Assembly (NCBI GenBank): GCA_003864495.1
Contig: ML133452.1
Location: forward strand, 926,494 to 990,493
Length of the DNA stretch: 64,000 bases
Direction: 5' to 3'
From: Nemopilema nomurai
Lineage: Eukaryota; Cnidaria; Scyphozoa; Rhizostomeae; Rhizostomatidae
Position numbers and translations under genes: made by a program. Every line of letters starts with the position of its first letter. The first letter of the stretch is position 1. The notes beneath the pieces were generated by a model, which searched no databases, was not told where the DNA came from, and saw only the letters and a list, made by a program, of their open reading frames with translations. This document shows positions 12,215 through 25,066 of this stretch, in pieces.

Positions 12215-15200
12215 CTATGAAATTCCATTTATTCGCAATGTTTAAGTAAAAAGCTTCGAGTTGCGGTAACGTGAAAGGGAATAATTGATGGTCTCGCTTC
12301 AGTGTTATTTGAAAGCAGCCAGAGATCCATAAGCCATGTGCCTGGAAGATGATACAAACGATTTTCAGACGCAAAGCAAGAAAGAGGGATGCGCTTAGCA
12401 CAAGCAAAAGAGGCAGATTTATTCTTAAGAGGGCACTTTATCAAGAACAAAAAGGAAATAATTATTCTGACGATGAAATAGTAGGCTTCCATACATCAGA
12501 TCAGTATTTTTTATGTTTCTTATCACGAAACCAGGGTGAGAAAACATTTTAAGGACCGCTTTTATTTGATTAATTCGACCATGTTTAAAAACGCAAACTT
12601 TTTCCTCACACTAAAACGTCTTTGCCTGATAGCATAGCATAATCGACTATGCTCGATAGCATAATATTGCTTACTTAACGTTCAACAAAGTATTCTGATC
12701 AAGTTTCTGATGCCTTTCATATTCCTGCCTCCAAAGCCTTCGGCCCTTTTCTCTTTTCTCTCTCTATTTCTTTCAAGAAAAATATTTTCATATGCAACTG
12801 GAAATGCTTTCATATCAATTTGTCAGGTCCTAGAAATAAATAACGACATAAGAGTTGCCCAAATAGAATGGGGAACGTTGGGGAGATAAACCAAGTCTCA
12901 TCTTCCATTGAGTCGCAAGTTGTTTTTGTACGCATTTACTAATTTATTCTCTGGTGTGATGCAAAATTTCCAAATGAAATGTCCATCGTGTTTGAGCAGG
13001 ACTTGACGCTAAACGCTAAATACTGAGGCGCACAGCAAATCAACTTGTCGATTTTTTCGTTATTTTCTCCTAGCGAGAGGGGAGACTTCAGGATAATCAG
13101 CCAAGTTAAAGCTGTATAACTATGGCAAATAAGCAGATATATGGTCTAGTCTTAAGTTGGCAGAAAATTCACCGTCATTAGCAGCAGGACGGACATCCTC
13201 TTAATATTGTTCTTAATGCTAAGTCACTCTTTTATGACCAAGATAGTGTTGCATTGATGACGTCACTATCAGAAATTTCCACCAGTTGAATTCAAAATGT
13301 ACCTATACATATGTAACTGCAAGTTAATTGAAGTTCCCGACGATAGAAGCTTAAACGACAGCATTGGAAAATTATGAAAAACACTTTGTTGAGACACGAA
13401 TTATAATCGTTCACCGATACGGTCTATTTTCTAATTCCAATTCCATGAATGTTGTCTATACAAGAAGAACCACTCTGGTAGAAATGATATGGTAGAGCTT
13501 TTTATCTGTATGAAACATGGGCTCTCATTAGAAAGGCTAGAAAATCATTGCCGCATATGGAACCAGAACCGCATTGTGCGCCTGGGACCCAAAGATCATG
13601 GGGCCCCTTATGTATGCCAAAGTAGTTCGTGTCGTGTCGGGGGCGGGGGGGGGGGGAGGTTGGGGAGAGGGGGAAAGTGTACTGTGGCTGGTGGTGAAAT
13701 GCTTTGTTGGATTTTTTTCAGAACATTGGTACCGCATGGTAGGCCTATAGTAATGGGATCTGGGCTGACCTTATCATCTATGAATAATCGGTTGTGTTGT
13801 ATTGAGATGCAGCTTCCTAATTTGTCGGACTTTCACTGAAAAACAAAGCCTGTGTCGAATACAAATCTTCAAAGATACTAAAGTCGACAAATAGCCGTTT
13901 TAGAGAGACTTGGACACATTGGCGACCGGCTTTAAGGTAAAAACTTGATAAAGAGTCACAGTCGTTGGTAGCAAAAACCCTCAATCCACAGACAAAAATT
14001 GCGGCTTTCTTGGGTCATTTGCTACATAATACAATCAAAGGCGCAGTTTCCAGGTGCTAGGGAAAGAAACGGCTTGCATCTTATCGAAGGTAACTTTGAA
14101 TGTAGCCATGCTTTGAGTTAACTTGTAGTCTATCAGGAAGAAACAGCGTTCCGTTACTCGCAGTTCTACTGGCACGGTCAAATAAGTTTTGAAAAAACTA
14201 ATCTATTTAAAAGCACGTGCCCATTAAACAATCAAGTGTAGAGAAAATTGTAAAAATTTACAGCCAAAAACCATGCATTATTGATATCGTCTTTCGGAAA
14301 GTTGGATGTTGCGCTTTTAACGGGGATATTGCGACTCTTTATAAACAAATGTTAGCAAATAACGAGGGCGAAAGGCGTTTTATGAGGTCACTTGAATCAA
14401 TGTTTGATAACCGCAACAGAGATAAAATAAGTTTTTAATGGAAACGTATCTCCAAGGCGTTCTTTTTTGCCAGGTTGATCGATTCGTATCGGTTTTCGCT
14501 ACAATCACACTCCCAAGCACGTGCAAGAAATGGCGCAGGTTCGAAACAGCCATGTGATTCAAGCTAACATTGATCTGTTTGTCGTGTGATAAAATTGATT
14601 GCTTAGTGAATCGAGATAAGGAACGCAGGACGCAACTCTCTTCCTTGTTCATTGTAGCAGATAATAATTGGCATTTAATTGGTTTTATAAACGGATACTG
14701 CATTTAATTGGCTCATAGAAGCAAATGGACAATTTAAAAGAGACCTGGGTTTGGAAGAGGCCTTCCCTTTGGAAGCAGCTCCGATGTTCAACTAACATCC
14801 CCCAAGAAACATAAACATCATTGATGAATTCGAACACAAAAAATTAACTCACAACTTACTTAAAACGTAGCAATCAATTCACAAGCATCTTCTTCGATGA
14901 CTTTACTAAGCGAATCATGCTTTTCTCATAGTCATTGCCTCTAACTGAAAAAACCCTACAAGGTATGGTATTTTGGCACCTCACGTTAGTCATGTATGGG
15001 GGAATTTGACGTCTTGTCACTTAGTATGCTTCTTATCGAAAGAGATGCACAGTACTTAATAAAGTTCAGGGCATTTCGAGAAAAAGGGGAGGAAGACAGC
15101 CACAATCTAAGGGTAACCATTGAAAAAGTATGCCCTTCATCATTACCAAAGTTCTAAAAAACTTTGTTTACAAAATATGAATTGAAGAGCAAAGTTTGTC

Positions 15201-15419
15201 TAAAAAATAGTCAAGTCCTTCTCCTACTTGATTTTGGTAGGACCTATAAAGGCACTAAGCATCTGTGTCTAATTGGTTAATGCAGCAGTTGACTTGGAAC
15301 ATAATACAAACAACTCAACAAATTAATAACTCCAATGAAGCAGCTCTGCAAATCTTAAACACTTGTCAGTTGTGTTTTGGATCACTTGAGAATTGACATG
15401 ACGTCCAGAAAAGCTTATA
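12215..15419. other. No gene called
   Basis: The sequence is AT-rich and holds only short open frames. A minus-strand ATG near 14553 opens a frame with a hydrophobic start (MAVSNLRHFLHVLGSVIVA) that resembles a signal peptide. It could be the first exon of the unidentified minus-strand gene, but the donor is unclear. A homopurine/poly-G run sits at 13639-13672. Confidence 0.5.
13639..13672. repeat. Poly-G / homopurine tract
   Basis: A run of about a dozen consecutive guanines lies inside a longer G-rich stretch. It is simple sequence and may form a quadruplex. No gene context. Confidence 0.7.
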
Positions 15420-18044
15420 TCATTCTCCAGAAATATTGTTGGCTCTATAACTTCTTCTTTCTTTAAGCAATGTCTTCATATATTTCTGTCTTTCTTCTTT
15501 GGTCTTGGGTGGAATCTGAAGAACATGTGAAGATTGGAATCATTAGAAATACAAAAACTACATCAACAATTTCTTCTTTTCAAGGGCAACATGAAATAAC
15601 CTATAAAAGCTGGAATAGCCTTTAGCCAAGGAGGTAAACAGAAAAATTTAAAGTAAAATTATGTACTAAATATTATGAAAGCTTACAATTCTTGCAATGA
15701 ACAGGGTTGATAGAAGACTCTGAATGTGAAAATACAAACTGATCAATTACATACATTTGTTTCTTCAAATGGTGGATAAATTTCTTTCTGTTGAAGTAAA
15801 AATGAAATGATTCATTTTCAAAATTTGCATGTTAAGAAACAATAAATTTGGGTTAATAACTTCTAATAAATCTGTTTTCCTGGAACTATGAGAGGTATCA
15901 AATTCAGTTAAAGAGGTATCATTGAAATTATTCAGAAATTGTATTTTAAATGACAAACAAAGAAATCTATCACTGGACAAAAAAGACTGGGCTCTGATAC
16001 TGGAGGACTATGTCTTTTGGTGGAAATCTTTCATTAATCAAATGACATATTAGATTATCCTCCAATAAACTTTTGCATCTATGTTTTGCAATCTGCACCA
16101 AACTTCAACAATCTGTTGGTGGTTGATTGTTAATACATACATACAATGTTTTTGTGCAATTAATAAATACAATGTTATATGTGCTAGCTTTCTGTACACT
16201 TAATAAACAAAGTTCAAAAACAGTATCCCTGGCTTTAGTGACTGGTATGAACACAAGATCTATACATGAATTCTATACGAAACTAATCAAAATTTTGTTT
16301 CTATTGACAGTCCTTTCAATTATACACTTCTTTGCTTGATGCTCTTCCATATAAAAACACTTACATTAAGAATAATTATGATAGTTCTACTCCTCCAACA
16401 AGCTCATATTTTACTCTTACTTTCTACATAATCAAAGAGAGGGTGTGACACGAGAAATTTTATCGACAGGGTTGATTAAAAATAGTTGATCATAGTGCAC
16501 AAATTTTACACTCTAGTACTGAGTGGTTCCTTTGTGTCTAAGCTGGATTTAACAAAGTGCAAATCTAATTCTTCCCTGAAATACCAACACGCTGCTATAG
16601 ATGTTTCAACTGTGACACCGCCCCCACACCCACTACTTTGGCAGGCCCCTGTCTGGAGCCAACTTTTACATAGCCTAAAAGTAGTTTCAAGATGATAAAA
16701 AGGAATAAATATTGTTGGAGAGAAATTGAAGTAGTTTTAGGAGCAATCTTAGCAGTATGAATTGTTCACTGTTTTATCAGTCCAACCTGGCAAGCCGTTA
16801 GGTCTCCAAATAATTGAAAAGCATTAATACTTTGGTGAATTATTCTTTGCCTTTGTCACCTGAAGCTCTCAAATTGTTGATCAAGATAAAGGAAAGGGTT
16901 ACATACTCTTCTCTTCTCTAAATAATCATCTTGGTTCTCTGGTAAATTGAAATAGTAAAATATGGCAACAGGAAATAGAACATATAGTCCAACCTAGAAG
17001 AAGAGAAGTTCAACAATTTTACATCTGTATGAATTCATATTAATAATAAGAATAATCTAAGATAAGATAATGTCAGAGAATCATTATGCAACAATAACAC
17101 AACTTATTTATTGCAAGAATTTTGTGTGATCAAATAACAGTCATGTCAAACACAATAAAATTATAAATTTATTTTGTCAGTTTTTCTGAATCTAAACTTT
17201 TAAGCCAATTTAATCACACTGCAAACAGACTACAAAAGTTGACTTTTGGATTCCCTGCTGTTCTTTCTAGTTGAGTTGGGTCTCCAGTGCCTTATTTGCT
17301 TCAGTTAAGGAAATTTCTAGCTTTTTCTTCCCTTATGATGTCTCAAATTTAGTCTTCACTTCAAAGTCCACAATGCCACATCATGTTTTGCCATTAGCAA
17401 CTTTATAGAACAACTTGCCAGTTCAGTAAAGAGTAGTCAATGTTCATGTTAATTAACTAATCAATTGATTAATTAATTACTGTATTTCATGATTGGAATG
17501 TGAGTTTTCTCCCATTAAGATTTTCATATGGTATTCTAAAAATGCAAGATTAATGGACCTCCAGTCTTGATGATCAGAAATAACAAGCATGATTATCAAA
17601 ATTTCTCCTTTTAGATTTTGAAATCGATCTTTCGACCATTTAGAAAGGATCTTTATTATCATAGACCTTAATTGCGAAATATGCCATTCTATATAAAACC
17701 AAAAGAAATATTTGTGTAAAAACAAAAAAGTACTGGCATATATTATATAACATAATTGAGCAGAGATCATGATGAGCAGAGATCTCTCGTCTCTCACTGT
17801 TCAGAACGAGATGCGTTTATTAACAAGATTGAAGAGCTTTTCTGTCATGATAAGGATCGAATTGCTTTGCATAAACAGTACACAGAAAAGCCAGAAATGT
17901 GACATCTGTATAAATGCAAGCAGTTTAATCATTTAGCAGCATCAACCTGTCCAAAAGAGGTTCATGAAGGGGTAAGTAGCTCCACGAATTCAAACGCAAA
18001 AATAGATTAAAAATTACCCTGAAAAGTTCGATTTTACTGCCCAT
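15420..18044 (-). CDS. PET100: PET100 homologue, cytochrome c oxidase assembly factor (3 exons, complete)
   Basis: The exons, in coding order, are 18018-18044 (27 nt), 16907-16993 (87 nt) and 15420-15515 (96 nt including the TGA stop). Both introns are phase 0 with GT-AG ends (donors GTAATT and GTATGT). The 69-aa product starts MGSKIELFR and continues VGLYVLFPVAIFYYFNLPEN, matching the PET100 layout: a short N-terminus, one membrane segment with the conserved FPVA motif, then a charged helix. It ends with a Lys/Arg/Glu-rich tail (KTKEERQKYMKTLLKERRSY). Human PET100 is 73 aa and similarly organised (MGVKLEIFRM, then FPVAMF). PET100 sits in the mitochondrial inner membrane and acts as a chaperone in complex IV assembly. 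The start is the only ATG giving the family's N-terminal motif. Confidence 0.92.
17762..17971 (+). pseudogene. Possible exon remnant with in-frame stop inside PET100 intron 1
   Basis: On the plus strand, opposite PET100 intron 1, a frame reads RDAFINKIEELFCHDKDRIA, then meets TGA at 17900-17902. It continues in frame as HLYKCKQFNHLAASTCPKEV up to a strong donor (GGG|GTAAGT) at 17971. Composition is protein-like on both sides of the stop. It could be a decayed exon or a nested-gene relic. The family is unknown and the call is weak. Confidence 0.22.
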
Positions 18045-19259
18045 ATTTCTTTATGATTTTATCAGCAGCAAGACACTTAATTCCCGGCTTCAGAGAACAG
18101 AATTAAAGTTAGCACATTGCCATGAAAGTTTTTCGTCCAGATGTAGCCTCTTTTGGACAAGCGTTAAGAAGATCAACAACAACAACAGCTTGTGTGGATT
18201 GCCGGTCACTGATCGCCGGCTTGGACCGGCTTCGAATGTTTTTTTTCCGATTACCCGGATCGATCCAACTGTGTAGAAGGGGGGCGGACCGTCCATCATA
18301 CGGCATTGATGCTTTACTGCCTGCTCTGTTAGTAGAATTACTAATGATTTCATTATTTTCTTATAGAAATAATTCAACTTACCAATCTTCCAAACCCACA
18401 GCTCCTGCATCAAAATTATAGCAAAAGTTTTGGGCCTTCACCACTACAATCGAGAAAATGTACGATCTATTCCTCATATAGAGTAAGTTGACTTTTTAAA
18501 TATCTTTACATCATAATTTCAGGCATTTCTGGGGTGCGAAGGTCGTGGACTTAAAAGTATTTGGAAGGCGAGCAGAACAGATATCTACAATATAAGATCA
18601 ACGCTTCCGAGCAGTAAAAGTAAACAGAGTGATTATGCATATGTCTTGCAAAAACGGAAGGAATATTTCCCTCTATGTTTAAAGAAAACAGCGAGCTTCG
18701 GTGCAGATTCAGTTGATTTTCTCTAACTTTTTCTGCTTTTTTGTTATCCCGTTTATCTTGGAGACTAGGTGGATTATTAATATTTTGAAGGACTATGTAA
18801 TGGAGAAACCTTCTAATGTAATCATTGAATGAATAAAAATTTAGATGAATCAAAAATAATTTTTCGTTCCTCAAATAATTTGTCTCCTTTTTTCGGTAAG
18901 AAATTGAGAATATCTTACAGTATTTGAGATGGCACACTTTAGCAGTAAAACCTGAATAAGCAAAAGGAGAATGTCTCAAGTTTGCAAGTGCCTGAGTGCC
19001 TGAATTCCAAGCCAGTGTTCAATATAAGCAAAAGCTCGGAATAAACTTCTTGTTTTACTTCTACTATGCAAATACCCAGGGTAAAGAGCCCCGAAAAGAG
19101 CACCACGATCATAGAACTGGGTTGAAGATGTCCAAAAGCTAGTTTAATGCATCGTGTTAGATTCTTTTCGTTGTAAACGTCAAATTATGTCAGTTTCACA
19201 GTTGCTTATATTACAAAGGGGCCTCCTTCTTTTGCATTTGTTAAGGCATTATATCCAGC

Positions 19260-19391
19260 AGGTCACAAGGCAAAGGTGAAAGGAGAATGATGCAGGCACA
19301 GGGCAAAGGTGAAAGGATAAAGATGCAGGCACGGGGCAAAGGTGAAAGGAGAATGATGCAGGCACAGGGCAAAGGTGAAAGGAGAATGACG
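19260..19391. repeat. Minisatellite, four copies of a 33-bp unit
   Basis: The unit has the core ggcaaaggtgaaaggagaat and is repeated four times with a few substitutions. It is purine-rich on the plus strand. The third-from-last copy carries a local ataaa change. Confidence 0.9.
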
Positions 19392-20128
19392 ACAATCAAG
19401 TTTTGGATTAGCAAAGTCTATTCATTAAGATGTGTGATGGCATAATTGGTTTTAGAAAGGGACAGGCAACGCCGCATAAGCTGAAACATGCTAAATATTC
19501 TTCAAACAAGATGACCAATCTTCTGAAGTTGACAATGTCTTGCGTTTGCATGTTCTCGAACGCAAAGCTACATTTACAAGCCTATGAGAGTGACCCTGTA
19601 TTGTTAATCTTTGTGTATAACTTACAGTCATCTATGAGTTACTAGTATTGGAAAATTGCTCTTCATTTTCTGCACACAATTTTTAATAACGATTATTACC
19701 TCGAATGATATTACCATCTAGTTTTCACCTTTGTTTTCTTCTAAGTTCATCCATTAAATTATCATTTTAACAGATGCCTGCATTGTTGCTGAAAATGCTC
19801 GAGGACTGCATGAATAGAAGTGAATTGATAGATTACCCACTTCAGAGCCACGTTATCAGAGCTTATATTTCAGCAAGAATCTTTGAGGTATCAAAGTTCT
19901 GAAAGCATTGCGAAACTTTAATCAAGTTGGCTGACAACTGGATATGGCTACTCATGGCTACACCTTCCAAATGAATTCAATGCGTGTTGATTTGTATGTG
20001 ATCTTCTGACATGCGATTTAATGATTCATTTTAAATACAACTTGAAATTTCACTTAGCATCAGCAAAACATACGTGCACCACTTAAAGGCAGTTGCAGCG
20101 TAACAGTATCCAAATGGGTGTGACAACC

Positions 20129-20142
20129 CCCCCCCCCCACCT
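20129..20142. repeat. Poly-C tract
   Basis: A run of about 13 cytosines (cccccccccc...). Simple sequence with no context. Confidence 0.8.
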
Positions 20143-21426
20143 CTTCCATCTTTTTGATGAGTAAATTATGTTTCCTCTGTTTTCTCTATCAGTGTCATAA
20201 CTATTTGAAATCTTTCACCCGATTGTTATCTAACACTCTCATTTTGCCTGGTAAATTAACCCCTGGCTTTCCCGATACTTTGGAAGGAAAGCGTTTAACA
20301 TTTACCATCAATGGCATAGAGAATAGGTTTTGCATTCACCAAAAAGAACCAGCTACTCGTTTTTGCTCGAACCTTTTTACCTAACGCAAAAATTATTTGA
20401 TGAAGCATTAATGATCCGGCGACCGCTGTTCATGAATCGAAACCATGTCTTATCCGCACAAAGTATACGTTCCGAATCGAAAGTTATCAAACCCCGCTAC
20501 GTTGAGAACAGTAAGCGGAAAGTTCTGGGTGTAGTACTGTTAGCAAGAACTGGCATTTAATCTGCTATTTCTAGAGATGGTTTGTGGAATGTGCGAAATA
20601 CGCTAGTCACGGAACAACTTCAAGATAACATATCGGTCCATATCATTGCAGCCGCGATTACTATCTGTTTCGCACCAGCAAAGTCAAATAACTAGAAAAA
20701 TGTGAGCTCACAGGAAAAGCTTAGCATCTGATTTGAAACGCGTTTAGCTGATCGCAGCATGTCTTCATCCATAATGTTCGTAGGGTGCCTGAAAATCCCA
20801 TGGATTCAGGATAAGGAATTTGGAGGAGATCTCTCGGATTCTGTAGCCACCTTTCAGACTTGCGTTTTGCTATTTTATGAGTCGGCCGATCCGACAAGCA
20901 CCTGCCTGAAACTGCCTATGGATGCTTTGGTAAATTTGCAGTTAGAAGCACACTAGTGCATTACCACATTACCACAATAGTAGTAAAATCATTTGTCGAA
21001 GTCTGCTATCAAACCTTTCTTGATTCCTTATCAACCCATGGCTACCCCAATTTTAGAAAGAGATGCCATAAATTACCAGGTTTTTCCTTGGTGTGTAATT
21101 GAGGAAAGGGGGTCGGAACATACAAAAGGGTGTTGTCAGAAATCTGAGAAATATCTAACAAGCGTGGAGGGGGAGAGGGGAGTTCAAAAACTCACAAAAT
21201 GACGGAACGAAAGGCTCCAGAGAACGCAGTTATGAAAACTTGTAACATACACATTTTTGTCCACCTGGTACTATCTTTGGCTCTGTAAGTCTTCCCTCTG
21301 ACAATTAGAGCAAACTTCGAACTTTGCTTCAATAAGTAGAAGTATTTGTTGGTTGGAAGAAACACGCCATCAGTAGATCATTTTCAATAACGACGGCAAA
21401 CATAATAAGAGCGGGAGAGATTAGAA

Positions 21427-21482
21427 AAAGCAGGGGTCTTAATAAGACGAAAAATCAATAAGCAGGGGTCTTAATAAGACCG
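21427..21482. repeat. Two-copy tandem repeat with an internal inverted repeat
   Basis: The block agcaggggtcttaataagac occurs twice, about 34 bp apart. Each copy contains GTCTTA-A-TAAGAC, a 6-bp-arm inverted repeat with a 1-nt centre. Confidence 0.8.
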
Positions 21483-24428
21483 GGGTGTTGGAAAATAATC
21501 AAAAATTAGGCACCTAGGTGTAGGCCCTAAAATCCTTTGTCACAATCCACCTGCCAAATTTCGAACACACGGCAAAATTGTTAAGTCAAACTAGCTCTCA
21601 TTTGTTGAGATTTTGACTGTTGTTATTACGAAATATAGCAATCTTCTATTTACTATGTTGCATAAGTTACTTGGTTTTACAGTTCTGCGTATCAGTGCTC
21701 TTTGATCAAGGAAGGTGTTACCGTGGGCTTGTTGACCTAAGAAGTAGCATGTGCTCATTCCTGCAACCCCTCGTGTAGTTAGCACTCTGTAACCGGCTAT
21801 TCATCTTGTCTGCGTTTGGTCATTTCCCGGAGTCTGTCTGCACTGAAGGGTATCGAGGGAGTATCGAGTATTCTTGTGCAACACGATAAATTTTACGATG
21901 GCTCTGTGAAATTTCGAAGTTTCAAAATATTTGCTGCTGCCACTAAGATCTTCAGCGCTGGAAATTTGTTTACGTTATCAGAGGTAGATGCAAGACAAGT
22001 TAAGGCTGCAATTTCGATCTCTTTTTAATATTTAATCCTTGCCAGGAAAGCTATGGAAATCAATTTCATTCTTAAAGGAAGAAATACTTTATTGAATGCA
22101 AAGCCCATAAATTTTTTATCATGGTATTGCTGCTACCATTTTCTTTGAAGTTGAGAGTTGTCTTGATGTTTGATCAGAAGTCTAGATGCCGGGATTTTGA
22201 GCTCTCAAGGAAAACCACGATGATAATTAAAATGGCCCTCCTCGTCATATAGGTAGAAGAATGGGGATAGCATGATAGGTCAACAATAAATGAGAAATCA
22301 ATCTACCATATCGTATACTCTGGTCTGTATTAAACTTTTCTAACCTCCTATTGCTGTACTTAGTTATTGGGATTGAGGTTGAGCTTTAGTGTAATTTTCA
22401 GGTCTTGGTTGCAATTTTTAGTTCACTTTTCTATAGATTTGATTAAAACTAACGATAAAGTCATGTTGATGATCATCCGTAGAGCATTAAGTTTGATCTA
22501 TTTCTGATTTTTTTTCAGTTCAAGAAAAAACCCTCTCCTTTCCTTGGGCAAATTATTTTTTTCAAACTAGCCTGTCTCCATGCTACGTCACAACACTCTT
22601 TCAATGTGTTTGTTGTAACACGCTGGCAACTTTCTTCCACACACGACTAGTTTAACAAGGTGGCGCTCTCTTGTAGTTTTTCAAGGCCGGTGTCCTAGCC
22701 CTTTTCTTTTTCATCCTATTTTCTTGTTTTCAAGTCCTGCTTGTGGAAAAATGTATAAATTTTTTAATGTTTACGTGCAAAAATGAATCTGACAAGTATT
22801 AAACTCAAGTCACTAATTTTGTTTCACCTCACGTAATGTTATCAGCTTGGCACCTATCCCTTTATCATCACGTAATTTTTGTAGGTCTCTTTTACCACTA
22901 TCGCCAAGAGTGAGAAGACCGGTAATTGGTAGAGTGGGAAGATTCGAGAAGTTGTTTCTTGCTTCCACCTAAATTTCATGGCGAATTTCTCACACAGCAC
23001 ACAAGATCCAGATCCGGGCAGTCAAAATCTTACATGAGCCGGTCCGGTCTTCCGCAAAGCCAGATGGTCCGGCTGGGAGAAAACGGCCTAAACCACAGCA
23101 GTGGCCAGTGGCAAATGTTTTGTGTGAGATGCCTTTCTGAACTGGCCATGTACACGCAGATGTAAAGGGAAATTAGGAAACCTCTACTTATCTTTGCAAG
23201 AATCTTACTCCTGCTACCGAAATGTCGGGGTTTCCACCCATAAATCAGGTAAGATAAAGATTTGTGTTCGGTGCTCACTTTTTGGACAACGGCCTGTCAA
23301 AGTTATGATATCTTTTGATTTAGGCCTTCTGCATGCTTAACAACAAAGTAGATTTTATCATGGGCATTTTTCGGAGGACTTCAATTTTCTTCTGAACCAT
23401 TCATATCAGATGTAGTACCTAGATTAAGCCTATGTTTGGTACATTCATAGCATAATTAGACACTGGTCCTTCCTTGTTATTTATATGCGGACTTGATAAG
23501 CTCTCACTTAATTAATCTGCATATATATCCCATGTGCCCCTATTAACTCTACCAGAGTCATGAGATAATATTTGCTGAGCTTTTAATCAAAACTTTTCGG
23601 TTGCTTGGGGGCTGTTGATGCAAGTCAACAAGACTATCCCATTCAGACAAATGTGTTGATGTATGCTAGTCTAGATATTTGGAGCTGTGTTTTTTCCTTT
23701 TCTCACAAAATAGGATAGACGTAAGATTTATATCCACATTTTTGGTTGATGCTATTAAGAGAATGACTTTATTTTTGAAATTTTGACATCTTTCAACATT
23801 TTGTTAGTATGTAAATTTTGGTCTTTAGTCGCAAAAATTTTCATAACAACAATTCACTTTTTATGATTTTGGAGCAAATGTCCTAGAACATCATGTCATG
23901 TAGAAGTTTTTGCGTGCAGTTTGAAAGCTAAAGAGAATTCTAGATTCTTTTCTCAGACGCACAATTGACAAAAATAATGAGGAAAGGTCTTGAAGTAGCA
24001 AAGATGTTTGCAAGTAGAGAAACAGCACTGAAATCTTGCCAGAAAATTTCTCTAAAAGTGGGAAGTGCATAAAAAGTGATAAGTCATATTTGTGAAAAAT
24101 GAAAAATGCTTTGAAAAGTTTAATTTTAAATCATACAAGGAAAAAAAGGAAATTTTCACACTACACTTACTGCTGGTAATCAATTAAGAAGATCTTTCAT
24201 AGCTCAGATTGAAATATTGTCAACTTGATTAAGTGGCTTTAGGGTTTATCAGCATAATTTATTGCTTTAAGAAGAACAATGGTCACATATTTCAAAAGAA
24301 CATTTTTGTGGTCCTTGGAACTTAGTATTAATATTCCATATGAATGTAGATATGTCTGAGCCAGGCCTTTTCGTTTTACGCGGGCGATCGCCATTGCTCT
24401 CGCCATTACTATCGCCCTCGCCAGATCA

Positions 24429-24710
24429 TTGCTGTGGGCAGTTGACCACCCTTGCAAAATCATGTGTCCCCCAAAAGAGAAAGGAAGAGCATGTGGCTAT
24501 TTTTGCTGTCCCTATTATTCAATTCAGTGCTCAGTATTCAATTTGATACTAGAACGGGCTGTTGATATTTATTTGGGGAAAAATCGAAAGACTGTTGTAG
24601 AGGAGCCTCAAAGTAAAAGGCTTCGCAATGAGGCTCCAAAAGAATATGAAAACATAGACAATGCCATTGGGGAGGACGAGGGAGAGAACATTTCAAGCGA
24701 GTCAGAATAA
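24429..24710 (+). CDS. Doubtful acidic ORF or terminal exon
   Basis: A plus-strand frame reads VDIYLGKNRKTVVEEPQSKR and ends in a Glu/Asp/Ser-rich tail at a TAA near 24708. A possible acceptor (ctattattcaattcag) lies at about 24524, and the frame would be open from there. The basic KR patch followed by an acidic tail resembles nuclear-protein C-termini, but nothing is diagnostic. After the stop, the same frame continues with acidic residues for about ten codons. It may be a decayed gene end. Confidence 0.2.
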   Translation: MLWAVDHPCKIMCPPKEKGRACGYFCCPYYSIQCSVFNLILERAVDIYLGKNRKTVVEEPQSKRLRNEAPKEYENIDNAIGEDEGENISSESE

Positions 24711-25043
24711 GATTACGATTCACACTCTGTAGAAGAACTTTAAAAAAAGCGAACTTTGATTGATTTCAAGTTATATCTCTTATGTTTTTACTTAGCTGGT
24801 CAAACATGTTCTATCTTTGTCCATTCTTAAAAGTCACATCATTCCTATATGAAAGGTCAAGTTGCTAATGAAAATGAAGCATCCTTTTCTCTTTTTTAGC
24901 ATTATAAATCTTCACAATGGCAATAAAAAGGGGAAAAAGTTTTTGCATACTTAAGTACTTTTTCGTCCGACACTCCTCAAAGCTGACAAAGTAAATAGCC
25001 AGTTGCGGATCGAAAACACTAGAGGGTGACAAGAAGAGCGTGT

Positions 25044-25066
25044 GATTGGTTATAGTTGACCAATCA
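25044..25066. promoter_or_regulatory. Inverted pair of CCAAT boxes, possible EPS15 promoter
   Basis: ATTGGT (25045-25050) and CCAATCA (25060-25066) face each other with a 9-nt gap. They lie about 400 bp upstream of the first recovered EPS15 exon. Paired CCAAT boxes are typical NF-Y sites in animal promoters. No TATA box is evident. A non-coding first exon ending at CTGTCT|GTAAAG near 25120 would fit, but is unproven. Confidence 0.3.

Larger units (their letters stand above)
18045..24339. other. Intergenic, no gene recognised
   Basis: This lies between the divergent PET100 start and the EPS15 5' region. The longest frame (minus strand, 18551-18979, 142 codons) is AT-rich and resembles nothing known. 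Near 18195-18240 there are short GCCGGT/ACCGGC inverted repeats in the PET100 5' flank. Two small tandem repeats are listed separately. The missing first exon(s) of EPS15 may lie in the right part. Confidence 0.5.

Noticed and set aside
13489..13839. 116-codon frame with a Gly run
   Set aside because: The Gly run is the poly-G tract, and the flanking residues are not protein-like.
18370..18413. Alternative PET100 first exon starting MQELWVWKI with a GTAAGT donor
   Set aside because: Its phase does not match exon 2 (leaves one base), whereas 18018-18044 gives phase 0 and the conserved MGSKIELFR start.
18551..18979. 142-codon minus-strand frame
   Set aside because: AT-rich, no recognisable domain and no splice or start context; most likely chance.
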